NCBI RefSeq assembly: GCF_000002595.2
Contig: NC_057004.1
Location: 3,336,086 to 3,400,085 of the forward strand
DNA: 64,000 nt
Reading direction: 5' to 3'
Source of the DNA: Chlamydomonas reinhardtii
Taxonomy: Eukaryota > Chlorophyta > Chlorophyceae > Chlamydomonadales > Chlamydomonadaceae
The translations under genes and the position numbers were made by a program. Positions 57,437-64,000 of the stretch are shown piece by piece (position 1 is the first letter of the stretch; every line of letters starts with the position of its first letter). The notes beneath the pieces are model-generated. The model ran no database searches. It saw only the letters and a program-made list of their open reading frames with translations, and was not told the origin of the DNA.

Positions 57437-60400
57437 TTAGCGGGGGCTGTAGCGGCCGTAGCTGGGGCTGCCGCGGCCGCGGTCAGCGCCAGGGGCCCGG
57501 TCCCGAGACCGAGACCGGGAGCGGGACCGGCGCCGGCGGTCGGGGCTGCGCGAGCGGCTGCGGGCGCGGGCGGCACCGCCGCCGTACGACGACCCACCAG
57601 CGCCAAATGACCCGCCTGCCGCGCCGCCACCGTAGCCGCCACCACCAAAGCCACCACCGCCGCCGCCAAAGCCACCACCACCACCGTAGCCACCGCCACC
57701 GCCAAATCCGCCACCGAATCCGCCGCGTCCGCCACCGCCGCCGCCGCCGGCCCAGCGGTTGCGGCCGCCGCCGCCGAAGCCGCCGCGCATGGCGAGCTGC
57801 TCCAGCTCGGGCGAGATGGTCTGCCCCGCCTCGCGCATGACCTGCATCAGGTCGCGCGCGTGCTTGGCGTCCTCCTGCGACATGAAGGTGTAGGACTCGC
57901 CGGTGGCGCCGGCGCGGCCCGTGCGGCCGATGCGGTGGATGTAGTCCTCCGTGCCGGTGGGGAAGTCGAAGTTGACAACGGCGGCGACGTTGGGGATGTC
58001 CAGGCCGCGCGCCGCCACGTCGGTGGCGACCAGGATGGGCGTGCGGCCGTCCTTGAAGGCCTGCAGCACGTAGTCGCGCTCGCTCTGCTTCTTGTCGCCG
58101 TGAATGGCGGCGGAGCGGAACTCGCGGCCCATCTGGTAGGACAGCTGGTCGCACATGCGCTTGGTGGTGCAGAAGATGATGATGCGCGTGCCGGGCGGCT
58201 TGGCGCGGATGATCTTGGCCAGCTCGGCAAACTTCTCATGCATGCCGTTGACCACGCTCACGTACTGCGTGATGGACTTGTTGGCCACCAGCTTCTCCTC
58301 CACGCCGCCGATGAACACGTGCACGGTCTGGTTGACCACGAACTGCGAGGCGATGTGCTTGACCTCGCGCGGCCAGGTGGCGGAGAAGAAGAGCGTCTGG
58401 CGCTGGCGCGGCAGCGTGCGCACGATGCGCTGGATCTGCGGCTCGAAGCCCATGTCCAGCATGCGGTCCGCCTCGTCCAAAACCAGGTACGACACCTGTG
58501 ATGTGTTTATACAGGGCGGGAGCGGAGTCAGATACGGTGCCAAGGGGGAATTGCCAAGGGGGAATCAAGGGAAGAGGACAGAGACGCAACTTGCCGAAGT
58601 TATGGCGGTCAACAACCCGCAGCTCAAACAGCTCCAAGCCGCCTTCCCAAAGAGCTGCAGCCCCCGCAGCCTCTCGCAAGTGCACACACGGCCTCACACA
58701 AAACCCGCTCACACCTGCTGCAGGCGCACTTGGCCCGCCTCCAAGAAGTCGTTCAGGCGGCCGGGCGTGGCGATCACAATCTGCACGCCGTACTGCAGGT
58801 CGCGCAGCTGCGGGCCCTTGGGCGCGCCGCCGTACACGCAGGTGTTGCGGATGCCTGAGGAGCGGCCGAACTTGTCCGCCTCCGTCTTGATCTGCACCGC
58901 CAGCTCGCGCGTGGGCGCCAGCACCAGCAGCGTAGGCCCCACGCGCGCGTCCTTGCGCGTGGCCTGGATGTGCAGCATGCCGGGCAGCAGGAAGCCGCAG
59001 GTCTTGCCGGAGCCGGTCTTGGCGATGGCGACCAGGTCTCGGCCGCTCAGCGCGATGGGCCACGCCTGCGCCTGGATGGGCGTGGGCGACTTGAAGCCGG
59101 CGCGGCGGATCTGTAGGGAAGAGGAAATGATGGGGAGCGGGGGTCAGCCGCCTCGACGTATGCAGAAGCACAGCGGGGCAGGTTGAGCAGCATCAGAGTC
59201 TGAGCAGCATTGCAAGAGTACAAGTGTTGCGGTGCTGGGTGTAAAGCTGTGGGCTGTGCCGAGTCTGATCGATGGGGTGCTGTGCCAAGTGTGGCAGTAC
59301 CGGCATCAAGGGCCCCCTCTAATTTTGTGGCCCCACGCTGTGATGCTGCCGCCCCGACCATCCGGCCAATCTGCTGGCTGACAACTGACAACGCCGCCCC
59401 TAGCTGCAAGCGCGCTCCGCTTAGCCCTTCCGCCGCCCCCTCCGCTGCTGCCGCCGCCACCACACAGCTCCCCGCCACCGCTAGCAAGGCCGCACGACAC
59501 TGGCCGGCGCACGGTAGGGCGCCTGCCCAGTACTCGCCTTGACAGGGCAGCGTTAAGAGGCCGGCGAGCCGAGCACGTCACCCCGACCTGCCACCTGCCC
59601 GCGCGCGTATGAGTAAGCGCGTGGCGTGGCGGCAAGGCCAGGGGCCGGTGCTCCTGCACTCCGTAAAGCAGCCGGGCTTGGTGGGGTAGCCACACCGTCA
59701 GTGGGCCCCCGCCACCGCGCCCACCGCACCTCTCCGCGCTTCTACTGCCAAGCGCCCTGCAGCGATCTGAACTGAGCAGAAGGCGCGGCTGCCTTTCAGC
59801 GGAGCAACTAGCTGGAAGCGGAGGCGGAGGCGCAACCGGGCCGTAGTCATGGCACAGGGAGGTGGCGCGTTGGCGTGGCACGTCCTTGCCAGCGCCGCCG
59901 CGACCACCTCCAGTCGCGCAATTGCGGCCACGGCGCCGCTGGTAGCACGGTGACAAAACACTGTGCACTGTGCCAAGGTGGCGGCACCTTGCAGGGCCAT
60001 ACAAATGGCTCCGCAATCATAACCCTGCCAGCAGCGCCGCCGGCAGAAGCCGCGACCTGCTACCGAGTGGCCGTGCTGCTGCGCCTGAAGCCGACCCTCT
60101 GTAAGGCCTGATGCCAGGTGTCGGCTCAATGTGGATGCGGAGGCAGCTGTGACCTAATAGTGTCCGCTCAATTGGAAACTGGGGCTGAAATTCTTGTAAC
60201 GCGCTGCTGAGCTGCCGTCAGGGCGGCCGGGGCCACGGAAGGGCGCGCTGCGCCCTCTGCCCGTGGGACACGGGGCGTACCTCATCCAGGATGTCCGGAG
60301 GGAACCCAACCGACTCAAACGTCTGCAGCGGTTCAGGCACATGGTCTCCCTGCACGGAGATGTCGTGTTGCCGGCGGTAGTCGGCGGAAGACATGAAGCC

Positions 60401-61145
60401 GTCGGTGGACACGGGCGCGCCCGTCATGCCCGTCTTCTGGACTGTGGTGGCGGCGTAGCCGTTCGCGCCATTGGCGGCACCGTTGCCGTTGGACGCGTAG
60501 TCGTCCTGAGGGGTCGTGAAGTTGGCGTCGCGTTTACAGGTTTAGCGGGGCAGTAAGAGGGCTTGCGGCGGGCTAAGGGCGGGCTTAGGGCCTGTGGACC
60601 ATAAACGCGCGGCCCTTGGCGGTCGGCGCGGGCCTGCGAGCGGGCTGACTCAAAGCAGCCGCAGCAACTGCGCGTTGCCAGCACGGGTTCAGCACACGAC
60701 GTTGTTACTCTTATGTATGCATGCGTAACGCTGCTCACCCGGCCACGGTCGCGGCTGTAGTAGTCGCCGCCTGATGCAGGCGCCGGGGCGGCCGCGGCGC
60801 CGCCTGGCCGGTCATATGTAGTAACTGCATAGCAGCGAGCAAAATCCGTAAGAAGGGTCAGCTCCGGGCAAGCGGTCAACTCTTGAGGAAACCCGCCCAT
60901 CGGGTGCTCCAGAACAACTCAGCGGCTGCACTCACCATTGGTCGTAGGGTTCCAGTAATACTGTCAAGGGAAAGACAGGCAACGGAAAGGCACAATGGCG
61001 TCAAGCACGGTTGCAAAATGGCGGGTTGCAGCGGAAGCCCCTAGATTTGCCATCAGCGCCGCACCTTCAGGCGACTGGTTGGGTCAAACAGGGCCTGCCA
61101 CGGAGACGGCAGGCTTGGGTCATCGACCCGCTGAACGCCGCTCAT
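57437..61145 (-). CDS. WW-domain DEAD-box RNA helicase, plant RH14/RH40/RH46 type
   Basis: ATP-dependent RNA helicase, probably nuclear. Six exons: 61145-61065, 60960-60936, 60824-60739, 60505-60281, 59110-58715, 58495-57437; 623 residues, all phases closing. Residues about 12-43 form a WW domain split by two introns ([30 protein letters not shown]); such domains bind Pro-rich ligands. The core has the Q motif (FESVGF to SPTPIQ), motif I AKTGSGKT, Ia PTRELA, Ib [34 protein letters not shown] and [10 protein letters not shown], so it should be active. The tail has a Gly/Phe/Tyr-rich region and ends in Ser-Arg repeats ([19 protein letters not shown]). The combination of N-terminal WW and C-terminal RGG/RS tail is the plant DRH1 class. 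Intron 4 (59111-60280) is unusually long and has no recognisable gene in it. Confidence 0.95.
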
Positions 61146-61770
61146 CCTAGCAGCTGACGCTCAACAAGAATCTACCGTCGATGTGTGTTCTGTGGAGTCG
61201 ACGCGTAAGTGGCCAGCTGACAGGTTCTTCCAAGCAGCAGAGCTATGCCCTGTGCAGTGTGCAAGAGCAGGGCTCGGGCAGGCGTGTTAAACCAGGAATG
61301 GGCGCGACGCCCGATCGCAACTCGGGCCCTACTCGCCCCACCACCTTGATGATCTAGCCCGCTAGCCAAATAGGTTATTCTCTGCACAAGGATCTAGGCT
61401 AGCAGGCCGCGCACTCAGTCCAGACAAGCCTGCTATGCGGGCCGGTGGCAGGGGTCGCTGTAAACGGACTTGACAAATGCATTCATTGCAAAGAGTACTT
61501 TAGGACTTACGTAGCACTGGAAACAGGTAGCAGCCTTCACGTACTGGAAATTCCCACCGCCCGGCTGGGTTCGCTGCGCAAGTATTGTCCCTACTGCGTT
61601 GCCTACGAACTGATAAACCTTAATTGGCATTAGGGTCATCGCAGCCACTGGCACGCCCGCAGCGCTCGAGTTGTCATCGAGGTGCACTCGCGGCCAGGGT
61701 AGCCGGAAGCACAGCCGGCCCGCACATACTTGACAACCTCGGTGCAACGGCGTAAAGTCTACACCGCAAC
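61146..61770. promoter_or_regulatory. Shared upstream region of two divergent genes
   Basis: 625 bases between the start codons of the DEAD-box helicase (-) and the intronless gene (+). The GC content is lower than in coding DNA. No clear TATA box or RNA gene was found. Confidence 0.35.
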
Positions 61771-62745
61771 ATGGTGCATGTGCCATTTTTCGGCATCGAC
61801 CTGCCGGAGCCCCGGCTCGCGGCGGTCATGCCCGACGCCGTGTACGCGCTGGTGCAGGGCACTCACAAGCTGGGCGAGTACGCGCACGACCTGGTCTTCC
61901 CGCCCACCCCCGAGGATCTGCGCAAGCTGGAGCAGCAGGTGAACGCCACGATACCGCGCGAGTTTGACCGCGTGCGGCAGCGCTACGCGGAGGGCAAGAT
62001 AGCCAACGACGAGCAGCTGTCCAGCGAGCTGGAGGACGCGTCCTTCAACTGGTACCGCCGGCAGCTGCGCACCAGCGTGGTGGGCGCCACGGACGAGGAG
62101 CTGGAGGATGTGGCGGTTCGCAAGCTGCGGCTGGAGCCGCCGGCGCTGCAGGCCTCGCTGCAGGAGCGCGCGCTGGCGGCGGCGGTGACGGCGGCGGGCG
62201 GCGTGGACCTGGCGGCGGAGGTGGCGGACGCGGCGGCGCTGGCGGCGCTGGCGGAGCAGGAGGCGGAGACACGGCGGCTGCTGGCGGCGCGGCAGGCGCG
62301 GCTGGCGGACCTGCGCAAGCAGCTTCGGCCGGCGCACCGCCAGGCCATTGGCACCATCACCAACGCCAGCGCGGGCATGCTGGTCGGCGTGCTGGTAGTC
62401 AAGTCGGTGCTGACGCTGGTGCGGCGGCTGTTCCGGAAGAAGCGGCCGGCGGGCGCCAAGGCGCCGGCGGGCGCGGCGGCGCGGCGGCAGGGCTCGGTGC
62501 AGAGCTCGGCGGCTCAGCTCCAGTCGCTGGCGGCGCCGGCGGCGCGGCAGCAGCAGCAGTCCGCGGCGGCGGCCCTCGCGTCGGCGCAGCAGGCGGCGAT
62601 GCGGCCGCAGGCCGGCGCGTCGGCATCGGCGGCGGCAGCAGCGAGCGGCAAGGCAGCAGCCAGCAAGGAGCAACCGAAGGCTGGAGCAGCGGCGGCTGCG
62701 GCAGACGCTGGGGCAAAGAAAACGAGGATTGTGAAGAAGCGGTGA
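61771..62745 (+). CDS. Intronless one-helix protein of unknown function
   Basis: A single uninterrupted frame of 324 residues, unusual among these many-exon genes. The start MVHVPFFGIDLPEPRLAAVM is the first ATG and the frame has strong codon bias. Residues about 40-195 are helical and charged (LEQQVNATIPREFDRVRQRY, NWYRRQLRTSVVGATDEELE, then a long Ala/Glu/Arg coiled-coil-like stretch). One predicted membrane helix follows (ASAGMLVGVLVVKSVLTLV, about 205-223), then a basic patch RRLFRKKRP and an Ala/Gln/Ser-rich tail ending KKTRIVKKR. There is no signal or transit peptide, so it may be anchored by the single helix with a basic tail. I do not recognise the family. TGTAA at 62781-62785 lies just behind the stop and supports a real transcript. 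Confidence 0.75.
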   Translation: MVHVPFFGIDLPEPRLAAVMPDAVYALVQGTHKLGEYAHDLVFPPTPEDLRKLEQQVNATIPREFDRVRQRYAEGKIANDEQLSSELEDASFNWYRRQLRTSVVGATDEELEDVAVRKLRLEPPALQASLQERALAAAVTAAGGVDLAAEVADAAALAALAEQEAETRRLLAARQARLADLRKQLRPAHRQAIGTITNASAGMLVGVLVVKSVLTLVRRLFRKKRPAGAKAPAGAAARRQGSVQSSAAQLQSLAAPAARQQQQSAAAALASAQQAAMRPQAGASASAAAAASGKAAASKEQPKAGAAAAAADAGAKKTRIVKKR

Positions 62746-63598
62746 TGAGGGGTGGCGTGGCAGCGGTCTGCAAATCGGCTTGTAAGAAGGACTAGATAGT
62801 GCACGCGGCCTCAAGTGCTTCCGGATGTCATGCACAGATTTCGTACAGAACCCTTAAACCTCGCAGGAGCTTTCGTGGGTGGCATGCAAACTCCTGCAAT
62901 TGCCAGAGCTGTCATGCGGATCGTTGCAAGGCGCTGCTGTATAGATTAAAATTGAGGTGGCTCAGTTGACATGACTCTGCGGCGGCAGTTCATAGGCGTC
63001 GCCGGGTATGAACGTGAATGCGACATTACAAGAAGGGACAGGGCCGCCGGTATGGTAGCCAGCCTACTGTGCGAAGGATCGGTACGGTACGGTTTCGTAA
63101 GTGCGGCCTCCGGCCACCCTGCCACCTCTGTAGGCCTGACGGTCGACAGGCAGCCATGCTTAGTGTGCATACATTTCTGCTTGAATACTAAGAGGGTTTG
63201 GGAAGTCGGTTTGCCCGCGAGCAGCAATTGCGGATTCTTCCACCCGCACTCTCAGAGCCTTCGATTACTTGGCTGCTGCGCTTATGCGCTGGCAGCTCCA
63301 CAGCATCCCACCGTCAGGGCAGCCCTTCCCGTGTAGGCGTCATGGGCAACCTGCGGACAAGCATCAGCGGGGATCCGGAAGAATGATGGGGAGGGGGCTG
63401 TGATCAAAGAAACGGCGTGGAGGATCCCGTCGTTCTCACGGTACTGCCGCGGTGAGAACTTGGTAATCCTGTCTGTGAGTCCGACTCCTTCACACAGCCT
63501 GTGTAAATACTATAGTGTCCTCAATGTCACCTCGAGCACGATGTATCTTTCACCCGTTGAGACTAGTGACTGACTGAGCATAGTAAGCCGCTGCCTCC
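62746..63598. other. Intergenic: 3' UTR of the intronless gene and upstream region of the next gene
   Basis: TGTAA at 62781-62785. A short repeat of GGTACGGTACGG lies near 63080. No RNA gene or further coding exon was recognised. Confidence 0.4.
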
Positions 63599-64000
63599 AT
63601 GGTCACGCAGCAAGCTACTGAGGTGCCGGTCTTTACATCAAAGTCACTCTATGAGCACCAAGCGCTTGCTGCATATGTGGAGAGCGATGCGCGGCGACGG
63701 GGGGCTCTCGCCCGCGTGTTCGCTGGATGTTTCGCTTCGGCGAGCGCCAACCAGCCAAATGTCGCCTGGCGGTCAGCTTATAGAAGCCCAGATGCCAAGG
63801 TGCGACTTTCAGTCCACGGAGGTCCTTGGGAAGTTTGCCGGGCTGAAACATGCAGTCTTTTGCACGCGAATTGCTTGCGCATCCGCAGGCGCTAGAGGAT
63901 GCAGTGTTGCGAGGCCAAGGAAGCCAGCATGAGTTGCTATCGACTATGGAGCTCGCGCTCAGGTAAGAAGAGCCTCACGTGTGATACCGAGTGCGAAGAA
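63599..64000 (+). CDS. First exons of an unrecognised gene, cut by the right edge
   Basis: ATG at 63599 opens 67 codons to a GT donor after 63799 (MVTQQATEVPVFTSKSLYEH at the start). A second exon most likely starts at 63855, after a 55-base intron, and reads SFARELLAHPQALEDAVL to a donor after 63962. An alternative acceptor at 63888 also holds frame but gives a shorter exon. The helical, Ala/Leu-rich content and lack of motifs resemble the N-terminal part of the upstream MYND protein in style, but I see no clear homology. The rest lies outside the window. Confidence 0.45.

Noticed and set aside
59306-60016. 236-codon minus-strand frame within DEAD-box intron 4
   Set aside because: The composition is low-complexity with no recognisable domain, and the flanking helicase exons join in phase without it.

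Overview
This is nuclear DNA of a green alga, very probably a volvocine chlorophyte (Chlamydomonas, Gonium or Volvox kin). The coding sequence is very GC-rich. Every gene but one is split into many small exons with GT-AG introns. Introns are full of CA/GT and G-rich/C-rich simple repeats, low-complexity Ala/Gly/Gln runs interrupt conserved domains, and TGTAA, the usual chlorophyte poly(A) signal, lies behind most genes. Two products begin with chloroplast-transit-like peptides. I saw no rRNA, tRNA, CRISPR array or intact transposon. All exon chains below were joined by hand from splice sites and reading-frame phase. Almost all close with conserved phase; the exceptions are flagged.

Layout from left to right: 3' part of a TIM22 import-channel gene (+, cut by the left edge); a very large importin-beta-superfamily gene (-); from a short shared promoter, a TrmA-type tRNA uracil-54 methyltransferase (+); an F-box protein (+); chloroplast argininosuccinate lyase, the ARG7 orthologue (+); a secreted protein with an eight-cysteine lipid-transfer-like pattern (+); a small two-helix chloroplast membrane protein (-); from a second short shared promoter, the splicing factor CWC25 (+); an SRFR1/TTC13-like TPR protein (+); an SLC44 choline-transporter-like protein (+); a large MYND-finger protein (+); a WW-domain DEAD-box RNA helicase (-); an intronless one-helix protein of unknown function (+); and the first exons of an unrecognised gene cut by the right edge (+).

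The genes do not form one pathway; they look like an ordinary housekeeping segment. The most unusual signals are in the introns. At least four short dispersed sequence families recur, in both orientations, only inside introns and mostly next to splice sites, across six different genes; they look like introner-like elements. Repeat composition is polarised along introns (G-rich or GT tracts after donors, C-rich or CA tracts before acceptors). One intron carries tandem copies of its own 5' splice site, and three introns use GC-AG ends. The secreted eight-cysteine protein is also notable, because nsLTP-type proteins are usually described from land plants.
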